Assembly (NCBI GenBank): GCA_021173225.1 | Contig: JAJOLK010000002.1 | Span: 1-64,000, forward strand | Direction of reading: 5' to 3' | DNA length: 64,000 nucleotides | From: Phycisphaerales bacterium PN19_bin_20 | GTDB lineage: Bacteria > Planctomycetota > Phycisphaerae > Phycisphaerales > UBA1924 | In this document: positions 36,855-45,779 of the stretch, in pieces | Layout: each line of letters begins with the position of its first letter | How positions within the stretch are numbered: the stretch's first letter is position 1 | The notes under the pieces: model-generated | What the model was told of the DNA's origin: nothing | Databases searched by the model: none | What the model saw: the letters and a program-made list of their open reading frames with translations, nothing else | Made by a program: the position numbers and the translations under genes

Positions 36855-39583
36855 GCCCGCGCGTCGCCGCTGGTAAACCAGCTGATGAACTGAATCACGT
36901 CGTCGGCCGTCAGCTCGCCGTCAGCCCCGATGCTCGGGCCCGGGCCGGCGATGTCAGACGCTCCGCAGGGCAGCACGACGAACCCGACCGTCAGCGTGCC
37001 GGCCCCGCTGGCCACCGTGCCCGAAGTGTTGCGGTACCCGCCGACGCGGATCGTGTACCGCCCGCCGTTGGTTGTCGTCACACTCACGCGCGAGGCCAAG
37101 GTCCCGGTGGTGCAAGCCGGGCTGGCGTCGTCGTTGCAGGCCGTGATTGTGTCGGGCCCGATGGGGCACTCGCCGGCGTAGACGCCCAGCTTGGTGTCCC
37201 ACATCGCCCCGCAGGTGTCGAGCGTCAGCGTCCCGCGGCCGGGCGCGATGAACGCAAACCAAAGGTCCTTGTCGATCCCGTTGTGAGTAAAGCTCAGTGC
37301 GCAGCCGGCCTCGGCAGGCCCGTCGGTCAGGGCGTTTGTGTTGTTGAACGGGAAGCTGCCCGTGGACACGGTCTGGGCGTTGACGCACAGGTCGTTGGCC
37401 GGGGGCGGCGTCTGGTCAAAGGCCACGCGCATCGCGAAGGCCCCGGGCGTGCTGCTGAAGCTGGCGATGCGGATCAGGACCCGCTCGCCGCTGCTCATCG
37501 CGCGCGTTACGAAGCTGCTGAGGTTGTTGCTCGAGCCGCAGGGGCCGACGCCCGCGACCGCGTCGTCGTTGCAGACCGCCGCGGCCTGACCGCACGCGGT
37601 GTGCAGGCTCAGTACGGTGTCGATCGCCGAGGTGCACGTATCGATCCGGACGGTCCCGCTGCCGGGGGCAATGAACCCGTACCAAACGTCAGCACGCTGA
37701 GTCGTGATGCACGAGGCCGCACCGTCGATGGTCGCGCCAGCGGTCGTGCCGGTATAGGTCTGCCCGGCTGACACGTTCTGTGCGTTCGCGCAGGCGTCTT
37801 GTGCGGTGATGGGCACAATCACTACGCCGCTGGTGGCGCTGAGGCTGTAGGTGTTGACCGGCGTCGTGCCGTTGATGTACACGCGCGCCGTCACGGTCGC
37901 GGCGCTGGCCCCGATGTTGGTCCAGGTCAGCGTTTCGCCGGTGCCGGTGCCAATGCCCGCCGCCAGTTGGGTCCCGCCGCAGGTGCCAAAGAGCTGGCTA
38001 TCGATGTTGCCCTGAGTGGCGGCAAAGGCCAGGGTGACCGTCAAGGTCTGCCCGGCACCGACGCTAAAGCGGTACCAGTCCTCATCGACCAGCTTCACCA
38101 CCAGGTTGCTTTGGCTGAAGGCGCTGGCGAGGCTGAGGTCGCGCGGAGCCGCGCATGAGTCGTTGGGCTCAAGGGTGTCGTCGGGGTAGCCGGCGGTCAG
38201 GGCCGTGCTCACGGCGGGGACGTTGCTGTAGAAGCTGGCGAACCGCCCGTAGATGTCGTTGAGGCTGGCGGAGCCTGCGCCGCAGACGCTGGAGCCGCAG
38301 CTGAGCGTGCCGACAAGCAATTGGTTGTCAGTCCGGAGGATGCCCGAACCGGATGAGCCGCTCTCGGTCACGCCGCTGCTCCACTGCACGCGGTAGCTCT
38401 CGCCAGCGGCCTGGCCTACGCCCGCGGCGCAGTAGATGGCCTGGTTGTTGATGTTCCCAAAGCTGATGCGCTTGAACGACCCGTCGGGGTGGTGGATGCC
38501 AGCGACGGCCTGGTTGGCAGCTGTGTTGATGGCCGTGGCGCTCCAGCCCTGGTAGAAGAGCCCACCGGGCAGGATGCCGGTCAGGCGTGCGAGCGTGCCG
38601 TCGGCTTGCCCGCGGGTCCCGATAAGCTCGGCCCCGCGCGTGACGGCGCGGCTGGCCAGCGTGGGCACCGCGCCGTTGCAGACGCTGGTCTGATAGAGCC
38701 AGAAGCACTCGTACGTCGCCACTTCGGCGGCCGAGCTGCCGCAGTGGCTGGCGGTCAGGAAGTACGGCGTCAGGTCGTTGCTGTTGTTGGCTACAAGCTG
38801 CCCGGTGCACTGACCGGTGCCGCTGGCGCTGGTAGTGAAGTAGATCGCCACGGCCCTTGCGGGGTTGGCCCAGGTGGGCTGGCAGGTCACGTCGGTGTGG
38901 CAGGCACCCACAATGCCGAGGGGCTCGCCGTTGGCGGGGGCCGGGGCGGCGGGGGCCTGCAAGTCACGGTAGAAGTGCTGCAGATTGTCGATCCGCATCG
39001 GCAGCGCGCGCGGCGCGCCGGCGGGCAGGTACAGCTCAACGCGCACGGTGTCGGCCCAGATCGTGCCCGAGTACTGCTCGCCGATTTTCGCGTCCCCGGT
39101 CCCGGCGTACGGGCCCGTGCCCTCAATTGGCATGAGGGGGTTGAAGACGCTCAGCAGCGCGCCCTCGGGCAGGTTCATCTGCATGAAGCCCACGCGCAGG
39201 GCGTTGGCACCGGTCGCGCGCAGGTCGATAGTCCAGAGCGAGCCGCCGTCGGGCGTGGCGACCCAAACACCCTGCGCTGCCGAGACGCTCACCGGACGGC
39301 CCAGCGCCACGCGCATGGGCTTGCCTTTGCTTGGGGCCAGCGCGTCTTCACGGCGCAGCGCGTCGTGGTCGATCGGATCAAGGGCCAGCAGAGGGACGCC
39401 CGGCACGCCCACACCAAGGGCCTTGCTCAGCGGCTCAAAGACCACTTCGGGCAAGGCGGCCGCGGGCACGCCCTGCTGGCCGAAGACCTCTTGTGCGCTG
39501 GCGGCGGCGGGCAGGCCCGCGAGGGTCAGCAGGCTGAGCAGAAGGCGAGAGGCAATACGGGCAGTGCTTGAGCGGGTCTTCAC
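36758..39583 (-). CDS. Lysyl-endopeptidase-like serine protease with dockerin-like C-terminus
   Basis: 941 residues. A signal peptide (RLLLSLLTLAGLPAAASA) is followed by a pro-region of about 200 residues. The trypsin-fold domain resembles Achromobacter lysyl endopeptidase (S1E): His280 in FLTASHCGSS, Asp328 in ADGTLARL, Ser411 in ESGSSGSGI, with CGSS and ACHTDVTC cysteines. After it come one PPC-like domain (about 470-590, LEPNDSC... DEDWYRFSVGAGQTLTV) and two related beta-domains (about 600-870, DVWYGFIAPGSGTVRIDTC; DLWFAFIAPGRGTLTLDTC). The dockerin-like module ends FTAGC. It is likely extracellular, cleaving proteins after basic residues; specificity is inferred. It is upstream of the HAF gene on the same strand, 349 bases apart. 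Confidence 0.88.
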   Translation of the reverse strand: MKTRSSTARIASRLLLSLLTLAGLPAAASAQEVFGQQGVPAAALPEVVFEPLSKALGVGVPGVPLLALDPIDHDALRREDALAPSKGKPMRVALGRPVSVSAAQGVWVATPDGGSLWTIDLRATGANALRVGFMQMNLPEGALLSVFNPLMPIEGTGPYAGTGDAKIGEQYSGTIWADTVRVELYLPAGAPRALPMRIDNLQHFYRDLQAPAAPAPANGEPLGIVGACHTDVTCQPTWANPARAVAIYFTTSASGTGQCTGQLVANNSNDLTPYFLTASHCGSSAAEVATYECFWLYQTSVCNGAVPTLASRAVTRGAELIGTRGQADGTLARLTGILPGGLFYQGWSATAINTAANQAVAGIHHPDGSFKRISFGNINNQAIYCAAGVGQAAGESYRVQWSSGVTESGSSGSGILRTDNQLLVGTLSCGSSVCGAGSASLNDIYGRFASFYSNVPAVSTALTAGYPDDTLEPNDSCAAPRDLSLASAFSQSNLVVKLVDEDWYRFSVGAGQTLTVTLAFAATQGNIDSQLFGTCGGTQLAAGIGTGTGETLTWTNIGASAATVTARVYINGTTPVNTYSLSATSGVVIVPITAQDACANAQNVSAGQTYTGTTAGATIDGAASCITTQRADVWYGFIAPGSGTVRIDTCTSAIDTVLSLHTACGQAAAVCNDDAVAGVGPCGSSNNLSSFVTRAMSSGERVLIRIASFSSTPGAFAMRVAFDQTPPPANDLCVNAQTVSTGSFPFNNTNALTDGPAEAGCALSFTHNGIDKDLWFAFIAPGRGTLTLDTCGAMWDTKLGVYAGECPIGPDTITACNDDASPACTTGTLASRVSVTTTNGGRYTIRVGGYRNTSGTVASGAGTLTVGFVVLPCGASDIAGPGPSIGADGELTADDVIQFISWFTSGDARADVAGPGPSVGGDGEFTADDVILFINRFTAGC

Positions 39584-39945
39584 GGATGGATCTCCAGCAG
39601 GTTAGCCGGCGGCGGGGGTCATGGATCTGGCTATCGGTCTTCCGGCGCGACGCCACAACTGGCGCCGGAGCCCCCCCAACAGAATACCGGCCTTTTCGCG
39701 TTGTACCAACCCCTGGGTCCGCTTCTCCGGACAACTCGCCAACATTGCGCACTTCTGCGGCGTTCGCGGGCCCGTGCGAGCATGGTGAAGCGGGCGACGC
39801 CGACGCTCCACGGGCCGTCCACAGCGGGCTGGCCCCGCATAGCGGGGTCAAGCTCCCGGGATCGCTGGGGCGAATCACGGGTGGGTGCGGGAGAGAGTGG
39901 GGGTGTGCGGCTAAAGTCGGCGTCGGCCAAAGTTTGGATCGATAA
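39584..39945. other. 362-bp gap between the protease and tRNA-Leu
   Basis: This divergent interval should hold the protease promoter (minus) and the tRNA promoter (plus). No gene, repeat or convincing promoter pair was recognised. Confidence 0.5.
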
Positions 39946-40030
39946 GCCGGAGTGGCGGAATTGGCAGACGCAACGGACTCAAAATCCGTCGCCCTTTAAA
40001 GGCGTGCAGGTTCGATTCCTGTCTCCGGCA
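39946..40030 (+). tRNA. tRNA-Leu (anticodon CAA)
   Basis: This is an 85-nt class II tRNA. The acceptor stem GCCGGAG pairs with CTCCGGC, discriminator A. The anticodon stem ACGGA/TCCGT encloses loop CTCAAAA, giving anticodon CAA (UUG codons). A long variable arm CGCCCTTTAAAGGCG is present and the T loop TTCGATT follows. CCA is not encoded. Confidence 0.95.
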
Positions 40031-40111
40031 TTGAGTTGGATGCCCCGGATTTTTTGGGTGGCTTGGGCGCCCCTGTGGCGGCGCGGCAGCGCGGCTGCAA
40101 CCTTTGCGGAA

Positions 40112-40147
40112 GGACCTCATGGACCTCATGGACCTCATGGACCTCAT
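40112..40147 (+). repeat. 9-bp tandem repeat at the HtrA start
   Basis: ggacctcat is repeated four times. Each copy supplies an in-frame ATG, so the N-terminus reads MDLMDLMDLI and initiation could occur at several points. Copy number change would only add or remove Met-Asp-Leu units. Confidence 0.9.
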
Positions 40148-42395
40148 CATGGACGTTGAGCGTGCGCGAGTTGTTGTGGGTCGGCGCGGTAGTGCGGGGT
40201 CGCGCGGGCTGGTGGCGCTGGCCGGGACGGCGTTGGCGGCCGGTGCCGTAGTGCTGGCCGGGCTCGGTGGATGTAAGGCTGGCGGAGTTGGCGGGATCAA
40301 GAGTGACGGCGGCGCTGTTTCGGCAGATGGCGGCCGGTTTGAGGGCGGCGGTGCGGCGGGGCTTCCGGAGCAGATCGCCGCGGCGCGGGACCGGGTCTTC
40401 CCGGCGCTGGTGAACATCCGCGCGACGACGGTGCAGTACTGGGGCGGCAAGGACATCAAGAGCGGGAGCAACGGCTCGGGGACGATCATCACGCCCGAGG
40501 GTCACATCGTGACGAACCATCACGTTGTTGCCGACGGGGTGAAGTTCAAGGTAACGCTGGCGGACAAGACCGAGGTCGAGGCCGACTTGGTCGGTCAGGA
40601 CCCGCTGACGGACCTGGCGGTGCTGAAGATCAGGACGGCGGAGATTCCGGCGGGCACGAAGCTGGCGACGGCGAGCTGGGGCGACAGCGACAAGCTTGAA
40701 GTGGGCGAGACGGTCATCGCGATGGGCTCGCCGTTTAGCTTGTCGCGCAGCGTGACAGTTGGGGTCATCAGCAACACCGAGCGGGTCTTCTACAACACAT
40801 GGACAGAGGACAGAGAGCTTGAGCCTGACGAGATCGGCGGCGAGACGACGGGGATCTTTACGCGCTGGCTGCAGCACGACGCGCTGATCAACCCGGGCAA
40901 CTCGGGCGGGCCGCTGGTGAACGTGCGCGGGCAGATCGTCGGCATCAATACACGCGGGGGCTCGGGGATGGGCTTCGCCTCGCCCGCGAGCCTGGCGCGT
41001 GACGTGGCACAGCGGCTGATCGCGGGTGGCGAGGTTGTGCGGTCGAGCATCGGGCTGGCGCTCAAGCCGGTGGAGGGGACGGGGATCGAGAAGGGCGTGC
41101 TGGTCAACAGCGTGACGGACAACCCGATGGGCCCGGCGGCCAAGGCCGGGCTCAAGCCCGGTGACGTGGTGATGGCGATTGACGGCGTGGCGCTGACGGT
41201 GCGGTTTGTTGAGCAGATCCCGCCGCTGCTGCGTGACATTGCGGACCGGCCGGTGGGCACGGCGGTAAAGGTGGACTATGAGCGCGGTGGCGAGGCGCGC
41301 AGTGCGCAGGTGGTTACCGAGCGGCTGCTGCGTGACCGCGGCGAAGAGACCAACTTGCGTGCGTGGGGCGTGTCGGTGATGCAGATCACCGAGCGGATGG
41401 CGCGCGAGCGGCGGCTGATGGTCGCCAGCACGCGGCCTGCGGGGCAGAGCGGGCTGGGCGTAGTGATCACGGGCGTGCGGGGCGGGTCGCCCGCGGCGCT
41501 GGCCGAGCCGCCGTTGCAGGGCGGCGACGTGCTGATGAGCGTCGAGGGCGAGAGCTTCTGGACCGTCAAGGCGCTGCTGGAGCGGTACCGGGCGATCATG
41601 ATGCCGGCGGCGGGTGGTCAGGCGGCGGCCGCGGCGATCCCTGAGACGCTGCTGGTGCGATTTGACCGCAACGGCAAGGACAATGTGACCATTGTCAAGC
41701 CCAGGCCCACGCCAAAGCAAGACCCCACGCCCGAGCTGCCAAAGGCGTGGGTCGGCGCGGCGGTACAGCCGGTGCTGCGCGACCTGGCCAAGAGCCTGGG
41801 CATCGAGGGGACCACGGGCTTCCGCGTCACGCGCGTCTACCCGCGGACGTTGGCGGCGGACAGCGAGCTGCGCGTGGGTGACATCATCACGAGCGTGAAC
41901 GGTGAGAAGCTGGCCCCGCGGACGCTGCAGGACGCCGGGATGTTTGCGCGGCGCGTGCGGCAGATGAAAATTGACGACGCGGTGACGATGGGCGTGCTGC
42001 GCGAGGGCAAGCCCGCCGAGGTGCGGCTGTCGCTGGAGCGGACGCGGCTTGGGCCCGACGAGGCGCGCAAGGACGACAATCGCGACTTTGAGCTGACGGT
42101 GCGCGAGGTGACGTTCTTTGACCGTGACGATGAGAACTGGGGCGATTCGGTGCAGGGCGTGCTGGTGGAGGGGGCCGAGCCGGCGGGCTGGGCCGGTCAG
42201 GGTGGGCTGGGTCGTGGTGACCTCGTGCAGACAATTGATGGGCGCGCGGTGACGGACATCGTGAGCTACCGGGCGGCGATGGAGGATGTCTCGAAGCGGC
42301 AGCCGGCGCGGGTGGTCTTCCAGGTGCTGCGTGGGATCAACACGAGCTTCAAGTTTGTCGAGCCGGAGTGGAAGCCCTCGGTGGTGGGGAACTAG
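40119..42395 (+). CDS. HtrA/DegP-like serine protease lipoprotein with four PDZ domains
   Basis: 758 residues from ATG 40119, the first ATG after GGAAGGA. A hydrophobic segment ends in the lipobox LGGC (Cys52), so it is a lipoprotein. The trypsin domain has the full triad: His135 (VTNHHVVADG), Asp165 (DPLTDLAVLK), Ser262 (NPGNSGGPLV). Four PDZ-like units follow, beginning near GIEKGVLVNSVT, LGVVITGVRGGSP, TTGFRVTRVYPRT and VQGVLVEGAEPAG. Typical DegP/DegS have one or two PDZ domains. Such proteases handle misfolded envelope proteins. The next gene (AtpZ-like) begins at or just past its stop codon. Confidence 0.92.
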   Translation: MDLMDLMDLIMDVERARVVVGRRGSAGSRGLVALAGTALAAGAVVLAGLGGCKAGGVGGIKSDGGAVSADGGRFEGGGAAGLPEQIAAARDRVFPALVNIRATTVQYWGGKDIKSGSNGSGTIITPEGHIVTNHHVVADGVKFKVTLADKTEVEADLVGQDPLTDLAVLKIRTAEIPAGTKLATASWGDSDKLEVGETVIAMGSPFSLSRSVTVGVISNTERVFYNTWTEDRELEPDEIGGETTGIFTRWLQHDALINPGNSGGPLVNVRGQIVGINTRGGSGMGFASPASLARDVAQRLIAGGEVVRSSIGLALKPVEGTGIEKGVLVNSVTDNPMGPAAKAGLKPGDVVMAIDGVALTVRFVEQIPPLLRDIADRPVGTAVKVDYERGGEARSAQVVTERLLRDRGEETNLRAWGVSVMQITERMARERRLMVASTRPAGQSGLGVVITGVRGGSPAALAEPPLQGGDVLMSVEGESFWTVKALLERYRAIMMPAAGGQAAAAAIPETLLVRFDRNGKDNVTIVKPRPTPKQDPTPELPKAWVGAAVQPVLRDLAKSLGIEGTTGFRVTRVYPRTLAADSELRVGDIITSVNGEKLAPRTLQDAGMFARRVRQMKIDDAVTMGVLREGKPAEVRLSLERTRLGPDEARKDDNRDFELTVREVTFFDRDDENWGDSVQGVLVEGAEPAGWAGQGGLGRGDLVQTIDGRAVTDIVSYRAAMEDVSKRQPARVVFQVLRGINTSFKFVEPEWKPSVVGN

Positions 42396-42400
42396 TGAAT

Positions 42401-42808
42401 ATGGCGAAGCCTGAGTCGGAGCAAGGTGGCGGGGCGGGGGAGGCTGAGCCGGGCGGGCCGCGGGTGCCCGAGCGTGGTGACTTGCCCGCTGCGCCGCCGA
42501 TCCCTGAGCTGCTGACGCGGCCGGTGGACCACGCGCGGGTGCGTGCGCGTGCGGGCGGCCCGGCACCAAGCTCACAGGTTGCCAACTTTGGCGAGCTGGG
42601 CAAGGCGGTAGCGATCGGGGTGGATTTTTTGGCCACCGCGGCGGCGGGCGGCTTTTTGGGCTGGCTGATCGACTACTGGCAAAGCTGGGGGCACCGGGGT
42701 TTGGTGGTTGGAGTGATATTGGGTTTTCTTTACGCGACGTATCGGCTTCTGCGGCGGCTGAACGCGCTGGAGCGGCCGCCATCTGGCAAGGGCGGCGGGC
42801 GTCAGTGA
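42401..42808 (+). CDS. AtpZ/AtpI-type small membrane protein of the ATP synthase cluster
   Basis: 135 residues from ATG 42401; a GTG at 42395 that overlaps the HtrA stop is an alternative. About 75 hydrophilic Pro/Gly/Glu-rich residues precede two helices: AVAIGVDFLATAAAGGFLGW and LVVGVILGFLYATYRLLRRL. The pattern GxxxGxxxD...G...Gxxxg matches the AtpZ family (putative F0F1-ATPase accessory subunit, PF09527), found at the head of atp operons. The known relatives assist c-ring assembly or Mg2+/Ca2+ transport. Position upstream of atpB supports the call. Confidence 0.75.
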   Translation: MAKPESEQGGGAGEAEPGGPRVPERGDLPAAPPIPELLTRPVDHARVRARAGGPAPSSQVANFGELGKAVAIGVDFLATAAAGGFLGWLIDYWQSWGHRGLVVGVILGFLYATYRLLRRLNALERPPSGKGGGRQ

Positions 42809-42875
42809 GGATTGCAGGTCAGCGAGTGTTTGGGGGTGGGGTTCGCGCTCGCCAAACCCTTACGCCCCCGCTACG

Positions 42876-43451
42876 ATGGGCCCCCGCGCTGATCGAGCGT
42901 TTGCTCGGCGCGAGGACGAATCTGCCAGAGCCCGCCGCTTGACGAGCCGCACGAACAGCACGCCGAACCTTGAGCCTCTGGCCCCGATCCCGGGCCGGCC
43001 GTTCGCGCTGGTGTGCGGGCTTGGGCTGCTGATCTCGGTGGGCGTGGGCCTGCTGGTGGCCAGTGGGGCGGGTGGCGATGAGCGTGTGCTGCTGGCGGTG
43101 GGGGGCGTGCTGGCGTTTGGCGGGGCGTTGTTTGTGCTGCCGCTGCTTGGTCCGCCGGTGATCACGCCTGAGCGCTGGGGCCTGGGGGTGATGCTGGCGT
43201 CGATGCTTCGGACCGGGGTGGCGCTGGGGGCGATGCTGCTGCTGATTGAGGTGCAGGGCTTGCCGAAGCGGAGCACGACGATGGGGATTTTGTTCGGGAC
43301 GTTTGTGATGATGGGCGTTGAGGCGGTCGCGGCGGTGTGGCTGCTGACGGTTCGTGATCGGCTTCGTGCCGTTGCGCGGAAGCCCGACGGGCTGGCGTCG
43401 CCCTTCGCGGGTGGGCCGGGCGCGACGGGCCAAGGGGTTGGTGGTTCGTGA
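42876..43451 (+). CDS. Four-helix membrane protein, probably ATP synthase subunit I-like
   Basis: 191 residues from ATG 42876, though a TTG 42938 region start is possible because the first 20-30 residues are Arg-rich and atypical. Four hydrophobic helices: PFALVCGLGLLISVGVGLLV, VLLAVGGVLAFGGALFVLPL, WGLGVMLASMLRTGVALGAM (with LLLI) and LFGTFVMMGVEAVAAVWLLT. The arrangement and position between the AtpZ-like gene and atpB fit AtpI (PF03899). The sequence itself is not conserved enough to be sure. Confidence 0.55.
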   Translation: MGPRADRAFARREDESARARRLTSRTNSTPNLEPLAPIPGRPFALVCGLGLLISVGVGLLVASGAGGDERVLLAVGGVLAFGGALFVLPLLGPPVITPERWGLGVMLASMLRTGVALGAMLLLIEVQGLPKRSTTMGILFGTFVMMGVEAVAAVWLLTVRDRLRAVARKPDGLASPFAGGPGATGQGVGGS

Positions 43452-43528
43452 GCTTGAAGGATTTGGATGAGTGGGCTGCTGATTGAGCTTTGGCCGGGCT
43501 GGGTCCGGCGTGTGCGAAGGACCGCTCC

Positions 43529-44467
43529 ATGATCGACGTGCTTGCCGCTGGTTTGTCGACGCTTGTGCTTGCTGCGGGTGATCCTGCGCAGCACGTGTAC
43601 AACCACCCGTTTATCAAGAACGAGAGCGGCGTGTGGCTGTGGTCCGGCAACCAGGGCAACCTGGTGCTGTCCGGGCTGCTGATCATGGTGGTGGGTTGGT
43701 TCGTGGCCAGCCGCGTGCAGACCGGGCCTGAGAGCGCGGGCAACGATCGGTACATCACCAAGGGTCGGTTTGCGCAGGTGTTCGAGGTCATCTGCGTGTA
43801 TCTGCGTGACGAGGTGGCGCGTCCGCTGCTGGGCAAGCGGACGGACAAGCTGATGCCGTTCTTGTGGACGCTGTTTTTTTTCATCCTGGCCAACAACCTG
43901 CTGGGGCTTGTGCCGCTGCTGGACCTGATGCACCTGGTCAACAAGGACTGGCGGAGCGAGGGGCTGACGCCCATCGGCGGCACGGCAACGCAGAACATCT
44001 GGATCACCGGGATGCTGGCGGTGATCTCGGCGGTCTTCTTCAACTTCATCGCGATCAGGCACCTGGGCGTGGGCGGGTACTTTGGGCACATGACGGCGGG
44101 CGCACCGTTCCCGGCGAGCATTTTGATCTTCGTGCTCGAGCTGGCCAGCCAGCTTGTGATCAAGCCCTTTGCGCTGGCGATGCGTCTGTTCGCGAACATG
44201 ACGGCGGGGCACATCCTGCTGGCGACGGTGGTGGGCTTCTCGGCGGCGCTGGTGACCAAGCCGATCTACATCGGCGGGCCGGTGACGGCGGTGTCGGTCG
44301 TCGCGGGCGTGGGCATCATGCTGCTGGAGATCTTCGTCTCGTTCATGCAGGCGTTCGTCTTTATGTTCCTGACCACGGTGTTCATCGCGCTGATGGACCA
44401 TCACGACCACGAGCATGGCCATGAGCACGAGCACGGCCACGCCCCCGGCCACGAGCCTGCGCACTAG
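43529..44467 (+). CDS. atpB: F0F1 ATP synthase subunit a
   Basis: 312 residues. ATG 43529 follows GAAGGA at seven bases. The family signature is IKPFALAMRLFANMTAGHIL, which holds the essential Arg of the half-channel helix (RLFAN). Five or six helices surround it. Subunit a forms the proton path next to the c-ring. The last 24 residues form a His/Asp/Glu tail with 12 His (DHHDHEHGHEHEHGH and on), which is not part of the normal subunit and could bind metal. atpE follows after 123 bases containing a hairpin. Confidence 0.97.
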   Translation: MIDVLAAGLSTLVLAAGDPAQHVYNHPFIKNESGVWLWSGNQGNLVLSGLLIMVVGWFVASRVQTGPESAGNDRYITKGRFAQVFEVICVYLRDEVARPLLGKRTDKLMPFLWTLFFFILANNLLGLVPLLDLMHLVNKDWRSEGLTPIGGTATQNIWITGMLAVISAVFFNFIAIRHLGVGGYFGHMTAGAPFPASILIFVLELASQLVIKPFALAMRLFANMTAGHILLATVVGFSAALVTKPIYIGGPVTAVSVVAGVGIMLLEIFVSFMQAFVFMFLTTVFIALMDHHDHEHGHEHEHGHAPGHEPAH

Positions 44468-44550
44468 CGCGTCGCAAACCAGCCGCCCCCGGCGACCGTG
44501 AACCACGGCGACGGGCAGTTTTCCTCGGGCAGTATCATCTCAACTGGCCT

Positions 44551-44564
44551 GGGCCTACAGGCCC
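44551..44564 (+). promoter_or_regulatory. Hairpin just upstream of atpE
   Basis: GGGCCT-ac-AGGCCC is a perfect 6-bp stem, extended imperfectly by TGGCC/GGCCA outside it. It lies 26 bases before the atpE start. It may be a processing site or a translation element; the role is inferred. Confidence 0.5.
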
Positions 44565-44590
44565 TTGGCCCAAGCAAAGGACCGAGACTC

Positions 44591-44878
44591 ATGAAGAGCA
44601 TCATCGTCAAGATCGTTCCCGCCGCACTGGTCGCTGTCGTTGCCTCGCCAGCGATGGCCGCCGAGGCCGCCTCGCAGGGCAAGGGCCTTGCGGTCATCGG
44701 TGGCGGCATGGCCGTGCTGGGCGCGGGCATCGGCATCGGGCTGATCGGCAAGGGCGCCACAGAGAGCATGGCGCGTCAGCCCGAGGTCGCGGGCAAGGTG
44801 CAGACCGCCGCGATCATCCTAACGGTGTTCATCGAGGGTGCGACGCTGTTCGCGGTCGCCGCCGGCTTCCTGGCCTGA
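44591..44878 (+). CDS. atpE: F0F1 ATP synthase subunit c
   Basis: 95 residues from ATG 44591. It starts with a signal-like stretch (MKSIIVKIVPAALVAVVASP then AMA) before the normal two-helix hairpin: GMAVLGAGIGIGLIGKGA, the polar loop RQPEVAG, then IILTVFIEGATLFAVAAGFL. The glutamate in FIEG is the ion-carrying carboxylate. The Gln and Ser/Thr set of Na+-type c subunits is not seen around it, so H+ coupling is likely. The frame upstream is open but starts without a ribosome binding site. Confidence 0.96.
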   Translation: MKSIIVKIVPAALVAVVASPAMAAEAASQGKGLAVIGGGMAVLGAGIGIGLIGKGATESMARQPEVAGKVQTAAIILTVFIEGATLFAVAAGFLA

Positions 44879-44941
44879 TCGATCAAGAATTTGCGTGTCG
44901 CGTCGCTTATCAGCGGCGCGGCGCTTTGGCCCTTCCGGCAC

Positions 44942-44982
44942 GGCCCGATCAACGGGCCTTGTTGACGGACCCCGTAGACGGG
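44942..44982 (+). promoter_or_regulatory. Two hairpins in the atpE-atpF gap
   Basis: GGCCCG-atcaa-CGGGCC (44942-44958) and CCCGT-ag-ACGGG (44971-44982) follow the atpE stop by about 65 bases. There is no T tract, so they are more likely mRNA-stability or processing elements than terminators. Such elements could help raise subunit c dosage. Confidence 0.5.
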
Positions 44983-45032
44983 ACCTGTTGAACGACTCTG
45001 ACCGACGCGTTACGAACACTTCCGGAGCGATC

Positions 45033-45611
45033 ATGAACAAGCTCTCTGCCCTTGCGACGACCGTGACCCTTGTGCTTGCTTCGGCGGCGTTTGCCGCGCC
45101 AAAGGAGCAGCTCCAGCCGCTGCCCAGCACCAACGCGGGCGTGGCGACGCTGATTACCGGCCTGGTGGTGTTCACGGCGACGGCGATCTTCCTAGGCATG
45201 GTGGTGTGGCCCAAGATCAGCAAGGGCCTGGCTGATCGCGAGCACAAGATCCGCCACGAGATTGAGTCTGCCGAGGCGGCTCGCGTGCAGGCGAAGATGG
45301 CCCTGGACGGGTACGAGAAGAGCCTGGCCGAGGCGCGGACCCAGGCCCAGAAGATGATCGACGTCGCCAAGACGCAAATGAACAGCCAGGTGGCCGAGAT
45401 GAAGGCCAAGGCCGACACCGAGGTGGCGACGATGAAGGCCAAGGCGATGGGCGAGATCGAGGCGGCCAAGAAGCAGGCGCTCTCTGAGCTGTACTCGCAG
45501 TCGTCCACGCTGGCAACGCAGGTTGCGGGCAAGATCCTGCGCCGCGAGGTGAGCGGTGGCGACAACCAACGCCTGGTCGATGAAGCGCTGGCGGGGATGA
45601 GCCGCAACTGA
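45033..45611 (+). CDS. atpF: F0F1 ATP synthase subunit b
   Basis: 192 residues. ATG 45033 follows GGAG by five bases. A signal-like segment (LATTVTLVLASAAFAAP) precedes the membrane helix (ATLITGLVVFTATAIFLGMVVWP). A long charged coiled coil follows (KISKGLADREHKIRHEIESA onward) with an AKAK-type heptad pattern. This is the peripheral stalk, joining subunit a to delta and alpha. Subunit b with a cleavable-looking N-terminus is known from some planctomycetes and other phyla. Confidence 0.92.
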   Translation: MNKLSALATTVTLVLASAAFAAPKEQLQPLPSTNAGVATLITGLVVFTATAIFLGMVVWPKISKGLADREHKIRHEIESAEAARVQAKMALDGYEKSLAEARTQAQKMIDVAKTQMNSQVAEMKAKADTEVATMKAKAMGEIEAAKKQALSELYSQSSTLATQVAGKILRREVSGGDNQRLVDEALAGMSRN

Positions 45612-45623
45612 ACGCTTCTCCTC

Positions 45624-45639
45624 CCCGGCATGCCGGGGG
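45624..45639. promoter_or_regulatory. Perfect GC palindrome in the atpF-atpH gap
   Basis: CCCCGGCATGCCGGGG lies 13 bases past the atpF stop. It can fold as a 6-bp GC stem with CATG loop and has no T tract. Confidence 0.55.
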
Positions 45640-45779
45640 CCGTTGGCCCTTGGACTACCGGAAGAGTCAGGGCGACCCGCGAGCCGCCGACTTCGAGCCC
45701 GCGACTTTGAGTTTTGTACTGTCTCTGGACCGATGAGCATTCTGAGCGCCCGCCGCTGGGGCGCACCACCGAGCCGACC

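Noticed and set aside
39996..42782. Long minus-strand frame (about 928 codons) opposite the HtrA gene
   Set aside because: Low-complexity Arg/His/Pro translation that also covers part of tRNA-Leu; shadow of a clear HtrA gene.
44591..44878. Sodium-type c subunit
   Set aside because: The Gln in helix one and the Ser/Thr after the ion-binding Glu that mark Na+ rings are not present (GIGIGLIG, FIEGAT).
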